Positions 15,548-23,913 of a stretch of 64,000 nt of DNA are shown in pieces. The DNA is from CAIKMD01 sp963729935 (lineage in GTDB: Bacteria > Pseudomonadota > Alphaproteobacteria > ATCC43930 > CGMCC-115725): assembly GCA_963729935.1 (NCBI GenBank), contig CAVSPW010000008.1:4975-68974 (forward strand), in the 5' to 3' direction. Position numbers and translations under genes: made by a program. Positions within the stretch are counted from its first letter, which is position 1, and each line of letters begins with the position of its first letter. Below the pieces are notes generated by a model that saw nothing but the letters and a program-made list of their open reading frames with translations, was not told where the DNA came from and made no database searches.

Positions 15548-15887
15548 ATGAGACGCATCGGTGACGCGTCGTTCTTCCGGATCGTCGACCAACTCTTTGG
15601 CGCCGGAGCGACACCGCTCAATGCCGCGAGATGGACGATCGACGGGGTCGATTGGCGGCGCGAACGGCACAATTATTCCGGCGACAGCCACGGATTCACC
15701 GTGGAGGTCACGACCGGAACGAGCGCGCGCAAACCGTCTTGGAACCTGATCATCGTCAAGGAATACTGGCGCAAGGCCGAAGCTGGCGAGGGCTTCAAGA
15801 ACTCTTCAATGGGCCCAGGTCACGTCGGGGCATCGTGCGGATGTCGATGCGTGGCTCAGGCGCCAGGAACGGATTTTAGATCGATAG
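15548..15887 (+). pseudogene. Unknown small protein, frameshifted
   Basis: The frame from ATG 15548 reads MRRIGDASFFRIVDQLFGAG, then WTIDGVDWRRERHNYSGDSH, FTVEVTTGTSARKPSWNLII and VKEYWRKAEAGEGFKN. A neighbouring frame continues WAQVTSGHRADVDAWLRRQE with stop at 15885-15887. Joining them needs a one-base shift at about 15803-15809, giving a protein of about 112 residues. No family is recognised; the Trp- and Arg-rich end suggests a small nucleic-acid or partner-binding protein. It could be a true pseudogene or a sequencing error. Confidence 0.5.
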
Positions 15888-15985
15888 GACCGGCTACCGA
15901 TATTCGGAAGATTGGGCCGGAGAAATCCACCGAAGGGTCGCCCGCGAAGAAAGCGGAAGCCGCCGAGGCAGGCGGCGCGACCATC

Positions 15986-15999
15986 TTGATCCAGATCAA
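15986..15999 (+). promoter_or_regulatory. FixK/FNR-type box upstream of hemerythrin gene
   Basis: TTGATCCAGATCAA is a perfect TTGA-N6-TCAA dyad, centred about 90 bp before the hemerythrin ATG at 16082. At -41.5 this would place the transcript start near 16034. Confidence 0.65.
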
Positions 16000-16081
16000 T
16001 GACAGCGCCCATTGAATCGCCCGATTCTTTTTTCGAAGCAACGCGACGCGAGAAATTCTCGCCGCTTCGCGGAGGTGGGCC

Positions 16082-16981
16082 ATGACGGACTATTGCTGCT
16101 TCTTCGTGGACAATGAAGATCACGTCAGGGACATCGCGCCCCATCTCAGTTGCCGGGACGACGCGGAGGCGTTGCGCGTCGCCGAAAAACTCTTGGCCGA
16201 AAAACTGCGGGCGGAGATGTGGCGAGTCGCGGCCGTCGAGGTTTGGGACAACACAAGGAAAGTCGCGCGACGCACAAAAATCGATCACGCAGCGGTCGCG
16301 GACTTTACCGAAGCCGGACGGGATAAAGCGGCGAAGGGCCGGGCAAATACGGCGCCCGCCCCCTTGGCAAGCGGTCGAGACGGGCCGCGGCGGGGCGTCA
16401 CCAACGACTTCATTGAAGTTCTCCGCCGGGAACATCGCAATATCGAAAGCCTGCTCCACGTCCTCGAACAAGAGCTCAACGTGTTCGACCGCGGCGACGG
16501 GCCCGATTACGAGGTCGTCCGCGCCATCATCGACTACTTCAAGGACTATCCCGAATCCTGTCATCACCCGCGGGAGGATATGGTCTTCGAGAAGCTGAAG
16601 GCGCGCGATCCCGTGGCTGTCGGGGCGATCGGCGATCTCGAAGCCGCGCATCGGGAAGGCTACCAGCGTCTGCGTCGAGTCGCCGAGACCGTCGATGCCG
16701 TCTTGGCGGACCAGGAACTCCCGCGCCAAGCCGTGGGCGATATCATTCGCGACTTCATCGACCACCAAAGGCAGCATATTGCCATGGAGGAGCGCGTGTT
16801 CTTTCCCGCCGCGCTCAACGGATTGCAGCCGGGCGATTGGGCGGATCTCGCGCTGCAACTGGCGGGCCGGCCCGATCCGTTCGGTCAGTTGGATTTCGAA
16901 CAGAAATTCAACACGCTCCGGCGCAATATCCTGAAAATGGAAGAGGAATCGAATGCGGCGCGGCCTGTCCCGCCGTCATGA
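16082..16981 (+). CDS. Hemerythrin (HHE) domain protein with N-terminal accessory domain
   Basis: 299 residues. The first ~65 (MTDYCCFFVDNEDHVRDIAP onward, with CRDDAEALRVAEKLL) resemble the small DUF6894-like stress domain. After a Pro/Ala linker comes a hemerythrin cation-binding four-helix bundle (about 107-250). Di-iron ligand candidates are His in RREHRNIESLL, H and E in YPESCHHPREDMVFEKL, His in AAHREGYQRL, and H/H/E in DHQRQHIAMEERVFFP. Hemerythrin domains bind O2 or NO, or sense iron. A perfect FixK/FNR box upstream and GCGGAGGTGGGCC before the ATG support low-oxygen induction. Cytoplasmic; monocistronic. Confidence 0.85.
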   Translation: MTDYCCFFVDNEDHVRDIAPHLSCRDDAEALRVAEKLLAEKLRAEMWRVAAVEVWDNTRKVARRTKIDHAAVADFTEAGRDKAAKGRANTAPAPLASGRDGPRRGVTNDFIEVLRREHRNIESLLHVLEQELNVFDRGDGPDYEVVRAIIDYFKDYPESCHHPREDMVFEKLKARDPVAVGAIGDLEAAHREGYQRLRRVAETVDAVLADQELPRQAVGDIIRDFIDHQRQHIAMEERVFFPAALNGLQPGDWADLALQLAGRPDPFGQLDFEQKFNTLRRNILKMEEESNAARPVPPS

Positions 16982-17018
16982 TTTAGATCTCGTAGCCGGA
17001 GCCCGCGTATCCGCTCAT

Positions 17019-17100
17019 GGCGCATCTCGGAAGCGTCGGAGATGGAGCGTGGGGCCTGCGCCCGCTTGCGAAGCGGATTCCGGCAAGCCGCGCCAAAGCG
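17019..17100. repeat. Dispersed 82-bp REP-like repeat, copy B
   Basis: Gap-free match to 7861-7942 (70 of 82). It contains CCGCTT-GCG-AAGCGG. It sits in the convergent gap between the hemerythrin gene and a membrane protein gene. Confidence 0.7.
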
Positions 17101-17101
17101 C

Positions 17102-17587
17102 TCAAGCGCGCCGATAGCGGAAGCGGCGCGCCGCCAGGACGCCGAGAATCACAAAGATCGCGAGGTTGACGAGCTGCGCGATCGCGAAGGGCGGCTCCGT
17201 TCCCGTCGGCGCCAGCGGATGGAGCGCCGCCAACTTCATGAAGGCCTGCGCGATCGCGACGAAGACGAGGAAATAAAGTGCCGTCACCGCACCCACCGCA
17301 TAGATCCAGCGCCACCGCCCGGCGAGGTGGAAGACATAGCGCGCGAGGATCGCCGCCGCCAAGACGAGGAGCGAGATCACGCCGAGCCCATGCGAGGCGC
17401 CAAAGCTTGGGGATTTGAAGAGAAACCCGGTCGCGCTGGTCAGGGCCGCGGCCGCGAGATAGAGCGCGGTCCAGCGCCCGAGGCGCTTCGACAGGATGAG
17501 GCCGATGACCACGACGATTCCCGAGGCGAGCGCGACGAGGCTCAAATCGGTGTGGAAGCCGACCAAATTCAGCGGATCGAAGTTCAT
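17102..17587 (-). CDS. Five-helix integral membrane protein, unknown function
   Basis: 161 residues from ATG 17587 (MNFDPLNLVGFHTDLSLVAL), with hydrophobic segments at about 12-35, 42-58, 70-88, 95-118 and 135-155. There are few polar residues apart from loop Arg/Lys. It resembles the small DUF-type membrane proteins often annotated as hypothetical in rhizobia; no catalytic motif is visible. The longer start (GTG 17632) adds REGLLGIAQGVGHE and cannot be excluded. The gene ends at the edge of repeat copy B. Confidence 0.65.
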   Translation of the reverse strand: MNFDPLNLVGFHTDLSLVALASGIVVVIGLILSKRLGRWTALYLAAAALTSATGFLFKSPSFGASHGLGVISLLVLAAAILARYVFHLAGRWRWIYAVGAVTALYFLVFVAIAQAFMKLAALHPLAPTGTEPPFAIAQLVNLAIFVILGVLAARRFRYRRA

Positions 17588-17801
17588 CTCATGCCCCACG
17601 CCTTGCGCGATGCCGAGCAGCCCTTCTCGCACGAAGCCGGCGTCGATCGCGCGGCGGTTGCGATCTTGGCGCGCGGCGCCGGGCTATTCTGGCTCCGGCC
17701 GCCGAAGCGGCCGCGCAACGGGGGTGACGGCGCAGTTTCATGTTCAGGCCCGATGAGCCCTTTCGTCCATTCACGTCTCGTCTTATGGGCGCGCATGAGA
17801 A

Positions 17802-18914
17802 TCATTGCCATACCGCATTCAGGCTGTTCTCGTCTTGCAAGACGATCCGCGTACCGAGCCGGGCGCTTTCTCGATCGAGAATGCCCTGGAGCCAGGCTAA
17901 ATCGCTCCGCAGGATTCGATTGAGCCGGAATTTCCTGATCTGGAACGGTGCAAGACGAAGGTTCACAAGCTCTCGGCTCGATATCGAATAGGTCGCGAGA
18001 TACATGATAGCAAGGTCATTGCGAAACCTTTCGAAGCCTTCAATGCCTTCGTAATCATTGAGAAAATCGCCGCAGCCGTAAAGGATGAGCTTCCCGCGAT
18101 AGATCTCGATTCCCTTTGCGTGGTGGGCTGAATGGCCGTGGATGACATCGAAGCCCGCGGCGTCGATCAAGCCATGCGCGAATCGTCTTTGCTCCTCTGA
18201 AATGTCGTAGCCCCAATTTCCGCCCCAATGGACCGAAGCCAGGCGCAGAGCGCCGCGACTTCCCGTTGCTTGCGCGCGGGCACCAATGCTCGCAATCGTT
18301 TGGCCGGAAAGGTCGGCGATCACGTTGACACCCGGCCGATCGGCCTCGGCCGCCCATTGGAGAGGGATGCCGCTCGTCGCCGAGCCAAACGCGAAAACCA
18401 AGACTTTGTCGTGGCCCATGACATCGAGGATAGCCGGCGCACTCGCTTGCGCGGCATCGCGGCCGGCACCGGCCGAGGAAATGTGCGCCTTCTCAAGAGT
18501 GTCCAACGTCTCGAGAAGGCCCGAGCGTCCCCAATCCAAGACATGATTGTTAGCAAGGATGCAGCAATCGACGTTGAAGGCATTGAGACAGCCGATATTG
18601 GCCGGATTCATCTTATAGTTGATGCCTTTGGGAACGGGCTTTTCGGCCTTCGTCACGCTGGTTTCGAGGTTGATAATCCGCAGGTCAGGCCGCGCGCGCT
18701 GCAATTCTTCGAATGCGTCGCCCCAGACATACGAAAAGGGGACCGATCTGGGTATAGGGCCGCTCGCGATCTCCGCGAGATCGAGGTAAGCGCGCGCCGA
18801 GGTCACGCTGGGCTCGTAAAGGCGCGGATTGCTCGGGTAAGGAAGGATCTGGTCGATCCCTCGCCCCAACATGACGTCGCCGGTCAAACAGATTTTTATG
18901 CGATCTTGCGGCAC
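17802..18914 (-). CDS. CapA-family calcineurin-like phosphoesterase
   Basis: 370 residues from GTG 18914 (GAGGG six bases upstream); a longer frame reaches 19007. CapA/PGA_cap motifs in order: KICLTGDVMLGRGID, RIINLETSVT, NYKMNPANI, ILANNHVLDWG (NHxxD), VHWGGNWGY and GHSAHHAKGIEIYRGKLILYGCGDF. These form a metallophosphoesterase site. The family is named for poly-gamma-glutamate synthesis, but many members act in cell-envelope polymer metabolism with unknown substrate. No signal peptide and no capBC genes are present, so a polyglutamate role is doubtful. Confidence 0.82.
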   Translation of the reverse strand: MPQDRIKICLTGDVMLGRGIDQILPYPSNPRLYEPSVTSARAYLDLAEIASGPIPRSVPFSYVWGDAFEELQRARPDLRIINLETSVTKAEKPVPKGINYKMNPANIGCLNAFNVDCCILANNHVLDWGRSGLLETLDTLEKAHISSAGAGRDAAQASAPAILDVMGHDKVLVFAFGSATSGIPLQWAAEADRPGVNVIADLSGQTIASIGARAQATGSRGALRLASVHWGGNWGYDISEEQRRFAHGLIDAAGFDVIHGHSAHHAKGIEIYRGKLILYGCGDFLNDYEGIEGFERFRNDLAIMYLATYSISSRELVNLRLAPFQIRKFRLNRILRSDLAWLQGILDRESARLGTRIVLQDENSLNAVWQ

Positions 18915-19037
18915 GACGCCCTCGGCACCGGAGCGAGAGCGGCTTGGGAAGATCTTCCGGCGCGCGCTCGCCCTACGGCGGCGGCGCTCCGGTGCCGGGC
19001 ACCACACGCCGGCAATACTCTTGTCGACTTGCGCGCG

Positions 19038-20105
19038 TCAAAATGCATGTAACGGCTTTCTCTCATCTCCGGATTTGGTCCTTACATCGTCTCCCGCGGA
19101 TCCGGTGAAGGCCGCCAAGGCTTCGGCGCGGAGTTCTTCTTCGCGATCGACGTATCGCGGCGAGAAATGGAACGGTGTAAACCGTTTGGCGCCCGCCGCG
19201 CGGGCGAGCGATCCTGCCTGCGCTGCCGTGAGATGATGCTTGCGCGCGGCGATCGCGGCATCGGCTTCGAGAAAAGTCGCCTCGATAAATAGCTGATCGG
19301 CACCGCGCGCGAGCTCAACGATGCGCTTGGCGTTTTCTTCGTGGTAAGCGGCGTCGACGACATAGGCGATCTTCTCGCCAGCCGTGATACGCAGGACCTC
19401 CGCTTTGAGCCGACCGAGCGAGATTCGTCGCTGCTGTTCCACGCCCTTGTTTTCGCTTGGGATCGTGAAGACCATATCGTCCGGTTCGCCGCGCCGAACC
19501 GCTTGTTTGAGGCGATTGAGCCAAGGCCCGACCGAGAGGCCGAGGCGCTCGAGACGGTCTCTCCATATGTTGATATGAAGCTTTTCTTCGAGCGCGAAGG
19601 CGAGACACGGAATTCCGTGATCGAGCGTCACCGCTCTGACGCGAAACCCCTCCTCATCGAGCAGCACACCCTCGGGCGCGCGCGGGGGCGAAATCTCGAT
19701 CCGGCGGAACGCGTCCCTGGTATGGAATTCCGCCGCGGCGGCGAGAGACTTTCCATCGACTTCCGCAACGCCGATGACAAAGTCGATTGGATTGTCCGCA
19801 ATCAGATTCCAGGTGTAGGCGCCAAGCTTATGCTCCACCCGATCGATGAATCCGGGCGGTCCATAGAATTCGAGGCGTTGCGGCCGCCCGAGGCAGATAC
19901 CCAGAAGACGGTCGAATCCGCAGAAATGATCCATATGCGCATGCGACACGAAGGCGTGGCTCAGGCGCAGCAATTTCCGCGGCGTAAGCGAGCTGAGGTC
20001 GCCAAGATCAAATACGATCGCGCGCTTCGCGAAGCGGAAATCGAGGTAGAGCCCCGCATCGCCAAAAGGGTCATTGATCAGCTGCGGCTGGAAAAGGGAA
20101 ACCAT
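19038..20105 (-). CDS. RNase Z-like MBL-fold hydrolase
   Basis: 355 residues. The first MBL motif AFVSHAHMDHFCGFDRLL (HxHxDH) binds two metal ions. Further candidates are EFHTRDAFRR, TLDHGIPCLAFALEEKLHIN (as in RNase Z), YVVDAAYHEEN, FIEATFLEAD and RKHHLTAAQAGSLARAAGA with TPFHFSPRY. The order and the HHLTAxQAG motif match the ElaC/RNase Z branch, which removes tRNA 3' trailers or acts as a phosphodiesterase. The start ATG 20105 gives MVSLFQPQLINDPFGDAGLY; longer starts are possible. It lies 14 bases after DUF3775 on the same strand, so they are probably co-transcribed. Confidence 0.8.
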   Translation of the reverse strand: MVSLFQPQLINDPFGDAGLYLDFRFAKRAIVFDLGDLSSLTPRKLLRLSHAFVSHAHMDHFCGFDRLLGICLGRPQRLEFYGPPGFIDRVEHKLGAYTWNLIADNPIDFVIGVAEVDGKSLAAAAEFHTRDAFRRIEISPPRAPEGVLLDEEGFRVRAVTLDHGIPCLAFALEEKLHINIWRDRLERLGLSVGPWLNRLKQAVRRGEPDDMVFTIPSENKGVEQQRRISLGRLKAEVLRITAGEKIAYVVDAAYHEENAKRIVELARGADQLFIEATFLEADAAIAARKHHLTAAQAGSLARAAGAKRFTPFHFSPRYVDREEELRAEALAAFTGSAGDDVRTKSGDERKPLHAF

Positions 20106-20119
20106 CGAAGCTGGCTTGA

Positions 20120-20560
20120 TTATCCGCGTTCGGCGGCATCGGCTTTTGGAAGGGCTTCGGCAATCTCGTAAAGCCCCTTTGTGATCTGCTCGTGGAGATC
20201 GGCGCTGTCGGCGAGCAGCTGCGCCGACGGACTCGCAGGTCGCGACGCGGCGGATACCGCATTTTCCCACTGCGCCGGGCCGTAACTCCCATCGCCGATC
20301 CAAACCAGCGCTTGCAACTCGCAACGCGCTTCGTCGGAGAGCGAAGCAATCTCTTTCTCGAGCGCGATGCGCGCCGGATGATCGGGCGGCAGCGGATCGA
20401 GGCCGATCGTGCTCGCCGGATCGTGCCGGCCGCGCATCGGCTGCGGCTCGCCGAGTTTCTGTTCCGCCACCTCGGACAGAATCCGATCGCGGGTCTGACG
20501 TGCGATCCGCGCCAAATCGGCGACGCGCCTAGCCTCGGCATAGCTAAAACTCTTCAGCAT
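20120..20560 (-). CDS. DUF3775 protein
   Basis: 146 residues from ATG 20560 (MLKSFSYAEARRVADLARIA), with GGAG upstream; ATG 20566 is an alternative. The C-terminal half carries the DUF3775 signature LSDEARCELQALVWIGDGSY. Function is unknown; it is soluble, acidic and helical. It probably heads a two-gene unit with the RNase Z-like gene (14-base gap). Its upstream region is shared with rtcA and holds two FixK/FNR boxes, at 20835 and 20926. Confidence 0.78.
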   Translation of the reverse strand: MLKSFSYAEARRVADLARIARQTRDRILSEVAEQKLGEPQPMRGRHDPASTIGLDPLPPDHPARIALEKEIASLSDEARCELQALVWIGDGSYGPAQWENAVSAASRPASPSAQLLADSADLHEQITKGLYEIAEALPKADAAERG

Positions 20561-20834
20561 GGTCATTTTCTCCACCGATTGAGTTGAAACCGCGACCGCA
20601 TTGATCACCCTATCGCCGCCGAACACGTATCAAGCTCGAATTTACGTTCCCGCTTCTTCAGCGCCGACATCGAGCACGGCAAAGCGGGAATGGATCCACG
20701 GGTCGAATCCCGCGGCCATGGCCGTTCGCGGGCGAACCGGCGCCGCGCGACGGAAATTCCGCGTTGCGGGCAAACGCCACGGGCCTCAAAGATGCTCTTT
20801 CAAATTAATTCTCGTCTTTCCGCCGGCACGAACG

Positions 20835-20848
20835 TTGATTTAGATCAA
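20835..20848. promoter_or_regulatory. FixK/FNR-type box (TTGATTTAGATCAA)
   Basis: Perfect TTGA-N6-TCAA dyad in the divergent DUF3775/rtcA region, in an AT-rich context. It could activate either unit. Confidence 0.62.
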
Positions 20849-20925
20849 GACGATATCCGGCGTCCCGCTCGGGCTTTTCCGCCGGCGAACAAGGCCGCGT
20901 CATCCAAGATGGACATGACGAAGCA

Positions 20926-20939
20926 TTGACCCAGATCAA
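20926..20939 (+). promoter_or_regulatory. FixK/FNR-type box (TTGACCCAGATCAA)
   Basis: Perfect TTGA-N6-TCAA dyad centred about 58 bp before the rtcA ATG at 20991. A -41.5 class II arrangement would give a leader of about 17 nt. Confidence 0.62.
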
Positions 20940-20990
20940 CCGTCACGGCTCTCGAGCGTGTGTAATTTGTCTTACCGAAAATCCAAGAGA

Positions 20991-22100
20991 ATGACGGCCT
21001 GGCCGATGTCGCATGCGACGCAGCAGGACCTACTCGTCATCGACGGCGCCCATGGCGAGGGCGGCGGTCAGATTCTACGCACCGCGCTCACCTTGTCCGC
21101 GATCACGGGACGCCCGGTTCGCCTCGAACGCATCCGCGCATTCCGCCGCAAACCGGGTCTCGCGGCTCAGCACCTCACGGCGGTCCGCTCGGCGGCTTTG
21201 CTTTGCGGCGCGCGGCTCAAGGGCGATGCACTCGGCTCGACGATGTTGGAGTTCTCGCCCGAGCGGGCTGTCGCTGCTGGAAATTATGTCTTCGATGTGG
21301 GCCTGGCGCGGAAAGGGGGCAGTGCCGGCGCCGTCGCGCTGGTATTGCAGACCGTGTTGCTACCGCTCAGCTTCGCGGCGGGCGAGAGCCGGCTGGCGCT
21401 TCATGGCGGCACGCACATGGTGCTGAGTCCGTCCTTCGACTATGTCCGCGACATTTGGCTGCCCGCTCTCGCCCGACTTGGCGTGCGGGCTTCGGTCGAG
21501 CTCGTTGCCTGGGGATGGTACCCCGTCGGCAAGGGCGAGATCCGGGCGCGGATCGAGGGTCTGGGGAGCAAGACGACCCCACTGAACCCCCTCCAGCTCG
21601 TCGAGCGCGGGCCGCTTTTGCGCGTTTCTGGTCGCGCGGTCGCGGCCAATTTGCCGATGCACATTCCCTATCGGATGTCGGAGCGCGCAAAATCCTGGCT
21701 CGCAAGCTTGGGCGTCGAGCTTCGTGTCGAGCCCTTATGCGTCCACGCGGCTTGCGCGGGTGCCGGTTTATTTCTCGTCGCCGAATACGCCAATTTGAAC
21801 TGCGGCTTCAGCGCGATCGGCGTCGTCGGCAAACCGGCCGAGCTGGTGGCTCAAGAAGCGGTGGGTGCCTTGCTCGCGCATCATGTTTCGGGAGGGGCGC
21901 TCGACCGTCATCTTGGCGATCAAATTCTGTTACCGCTGTGCTTCGCGCGCGCTCCATCGCGCTTTTCAAGCGAAACCATAACGCCGCATCTCGAGACCAA
22001 CGCTTGGGTCATCGAGCGTTTCGGTCTCGCTCGCATTCGCGCGGAACGCATGGCTGCGGCAGCCGAAATCACGGTCGCGCCGACCGACGCGGCGGCTTAG
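20991..22100 (+). CDS. rtcA: RNA 3'-terminal phosphate cyclase RtcA
   Basis: 369 residues. RtcA converts RNA 3'-phosphates to 2',3'-cyclic phosphates using ATP through a covalent His-AMP. The N-terminal signature DGAHGEGGGQILRTALTLSA and the RKPGLAAQHLTAVRSAALL segment are diagnostic. The catalytic His lies in LDRHLGDQILLPL (about residue 310). Length is slightly above average (about 340). The ATG at 20991 follows AAGAGA; ATG 21006 is an alternative. Neither rtcB nor the regulator rtcR is nearby. Instead two FixK boxes precede it and a PHA depolymerase gene follows after 14 bases, an unusual operon. Confidence 0.9.
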   Translation: MTAWPMSHATQQDLLVIDGAHGEGGGQILRTALTLSAITGRPVRLERIRAFRRKPGLAAQHLTAVRSAALLCGARLKGDALGSTMLEFSPERAVAAGNYVFDVGLARKGGSAGAVALVLQTVLLPLSFAAGESRLALHGGTHMVLSPSFDYVRDIWLPALARLGVRASVELVAWGWYPVGKGEIRARIEGLGSKTTPLNPLQLVERGPLLRVSGRAVAANLPMHIPYRMSERAKSWLASLGVELRVEPLCVHAACAGAGLFLVAEYANLNCGFSAIGVVGKPAELVAQEAVGALLAHHVSGGALDRHLGDQILLPLCFARAPSRFSSETITPHLETNAWVIERFGLARIRAERMAAAAEITVAPTDAAA

Positions 22101-22114
22101 CAAAGGGTCCATCC

Positions 22115-23221
22115 GTGCTGTTTCCTTGGGAGATCGCGCTGTCCAGCGGAACGCGGAGGCCGCTTCCATACGCGCCGGAAACCGAATCAGGCTTCGATTT
22201 TTCCGCGGTCGAGATCGATGGACGCGCGGTCCCGGTGCAAGAGCAAGTCGTCGCTCGCCAGCCCTTCTATCGCCTCATTCACTTCGAGCGCGAGATCGAC
22301 CGGACGGATCCTCGTCTCGTGGCGGTTGCACCCCTGTCGGGCCATCATGCCGCTCTGATGCGCGATCTGCTCGCCGCGTTATTGCCCGACCATGATCTTT
22401 TTCTCATGGACTGGGCGAATGCGCGAGACGTGCCGGTATCGGCCGGCCGATTTGCGCTCGAAGACAACATCTCCTCTGTCATCGACGTCTTGCGATCCTT
22501 CGGCGGCGATGTTCATCTTCTCGGCCTATGCCAATCGGCGATCCCGGTTCTCGCGGCCGCCGGCGTGCTGGCGAGCAGAGACGAGCCGGCGCAGCCGCGC
22601 AGCTTGGTCCTGATCAGCGGAGCAATCGATCCGCGCATCAATCCCACCCGGGTTGGACAGCTTGCCGCTCAACGCTCGCTCGATTGGTTCGAGCGCCATA
22701 TCATTCTTACCGTGCCGGATCCCTATCCTGGAAAAGGACGTCGTGTTTACCCGGCCTCGGCCCAACGGGAGGCGCTTTTCGCTTACTTTCTGCGCCACAT
22801 GGCGATGGGAGGCGAGCTGTCGGCCAAAGTGCTTCTCGATGACGGCCTTAACGCCCAGCGGTTTCCCTTCATCGACTTGTTTTTCTCGGTCATGGACCTG
22901 ACCGCCGAGTTCTTTCTCGACACGGTCCGGTTCGTCTTCCAAGAATTTGCACTGCCGAGGGGACGCCTGACCTGGCGCGGTTCGCGCGTCGACCTCGGGG
23001 CGATTTCGCGATCCGCCCTGATGACCGTCGAAGGAGAGTTCGACGACGTCTCCGGCCGAGGGCAGACGCACGTCGCCCACGATCTATGCCCCAATATTCC
23101 CCGGCACAAACGGGAACGGTACTTGCAACGTGCCGTCGGGCATTTCGGAACTTTCTACGGTCGGCCTTGGCGCAACGAGATCATGCCGAGGATCAGGCAG
23201 TTTGTTCGCGATGCCGGATGA
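22115..23221 (+). CDS. phaZ: Intracellular polyhydroxyalkanoate depolymerase (PhaZ)
   Basis: 368 residues from GTG 22115 with AAAGGG upstream. Alpha/beta-hydrolase of the PHB_depo_C type, which breaks down storage polyester granules. Motifs: FLMDWANARDVP, VHLLGLCQSAIPVLAAAG with the catalytic Cys (nucleophile in the R. eutropha PhaZ group), LVLISGAIDPRINPTRV, FVFQEFALPRG, LMTVEGEFDDVSGRGQT with the catalytic Asp, and a C-terminal His in VGHFGTFYG. The unusual coupling to rtcA (14-base gap) implies shared low-oxygen control, when polymer stores are used. Confidence 0.85.
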   Translation: MLFPWEIALSSGTRRPLPYAPETESGFDFSAVEIDGRAVPVQEQVVARQPFYRLIHFEREIDRTDPRLVAVAPLSGHHAALMRDLLAALLPDHDLFLMDWANARDVPVSAGRFALEDNISSVIDVLRSFGGDVHLLGLCQSAIPVLAAAGVLASRDEPAQPRSLVLISGAIDPRINPTRVGQLAAQRSLDWFERHIILTVPDPYPGKGRRVYPASAQREALFAYFLRHMAMGGELSAKVLLDDGLNAQRFPFIDLFFSVMDLTAEFFLDTVRFVFQEFALPRGRLTWRGSRVDLGAISRSALMTVEGEFDDVSGRGQTHVAHDLCPNIPRHKRERYLQRAVGHFGTFYGRPWRNEIMPRIRQFVRDAG

Positions 23222-23385
23222 GCGAGCTTCTGGGGGTGACCCGTTCGGCTATCCGCATGAGCGGATTTGGCGCGAGCAGCTACAATTTGCCTCAAAATTT
23301 AGCTTCTTTGCGCGGAAGCTTAAGCCGTCCTTAGGCGCCGCCGGCTTAGAAAACGGCATACGCAGCCGAACGCCGGAGCATCAAG

Positions 23386-23772
23386 ATGACGACCGAGCTT
23401 CAAAAAGCGCGCCTCAAATTCCGCTTCCCGCCGGGCAACGAGGGAAAGCCGATGCGCGATGCCGTGACCGCGGCGTTCTACTCGCTGCGCGCCACGATCG
23501 GAACGGCCGAGCATCCCGAAGTGCTGGGCTCGCCTTGGGATTGGCGGCTCACCTCGAGCGCGGCGCTCCGGCTGGAGACCGATAAATTGCGCGAGCATCT
23601 GCGTCTCAACCTCGTCGCCGGCGCCGCGGGCAATGGCGCCAGGGAACAGCTTCAACGGCTGAGAGATTCGCTCGCGAGCTTGCAGATCCTGCAAGAACCC
23701 CAGAGCGGCACATCCAGCGAGCCCTCGATCAGCCTCAAGAAGAACGGACCGCTGGTCGAGATCGCGGCGTGA
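23386..23772 (+). CDS. Hypothetical protein
   Basis: 128-residue soluble protein. It starts MTTELQKARLKFRFPPGNEG, has a central WDWRLTSSAALRLETDKLRE, an amphipathic helix (REQLQRLRDSLASLQILQE) and a Ser/Lys tail. No known domain is recognised. Codon bias matches the neighbours and the frame is clean, so it is probably real. There is no obvious RBS (ATCAAG before the ATG). A RIME-like repeat follows 140 bp later. Confidence 0.55.
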   Translation: MTTELQKARLKFRFPPGNEGKPMRDAVTAAFYSLRATIGTAEHPEVLGSPWDWRLTSSAALRLETDKLREHLRLNLVAGAAGNGAREQLQRLRDSLASLQILQEPQSGTSSEPSISLKKNGPLVEIAA

Positions 23773-23913
23773 TCGCGGCCTAACTCTCTCCCGCTCCTGA
23801 TCCGCCGGCGCGCACGCGCCGGATTCGAGACCCCCCGGCACCGCGATCGGCACCGGCGGCGCAATTGCGCCCGCCGGGCCAATAAGCCCTGCCCTCCGGA
23901 TCGCGAGATCGCC

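Larger units (their letters stand above)
20561..20990. other. Divergent regulatory region between DUF3775 and rtcA
   Basis: 430 bases with no convincing gene. Contains two perfect FixK/FNR boxes 91 bp apart and a locally AT-rich stretch at about 20805-20845. Probably serves both divergent transcription units. Confidence 0.5.

Noticed and set aside
17802..18914. Poly-gamma-glutamate capsule locus
   Set aside because: Only a CapA-like protein is present; no capB or capC homologue and no export signal.
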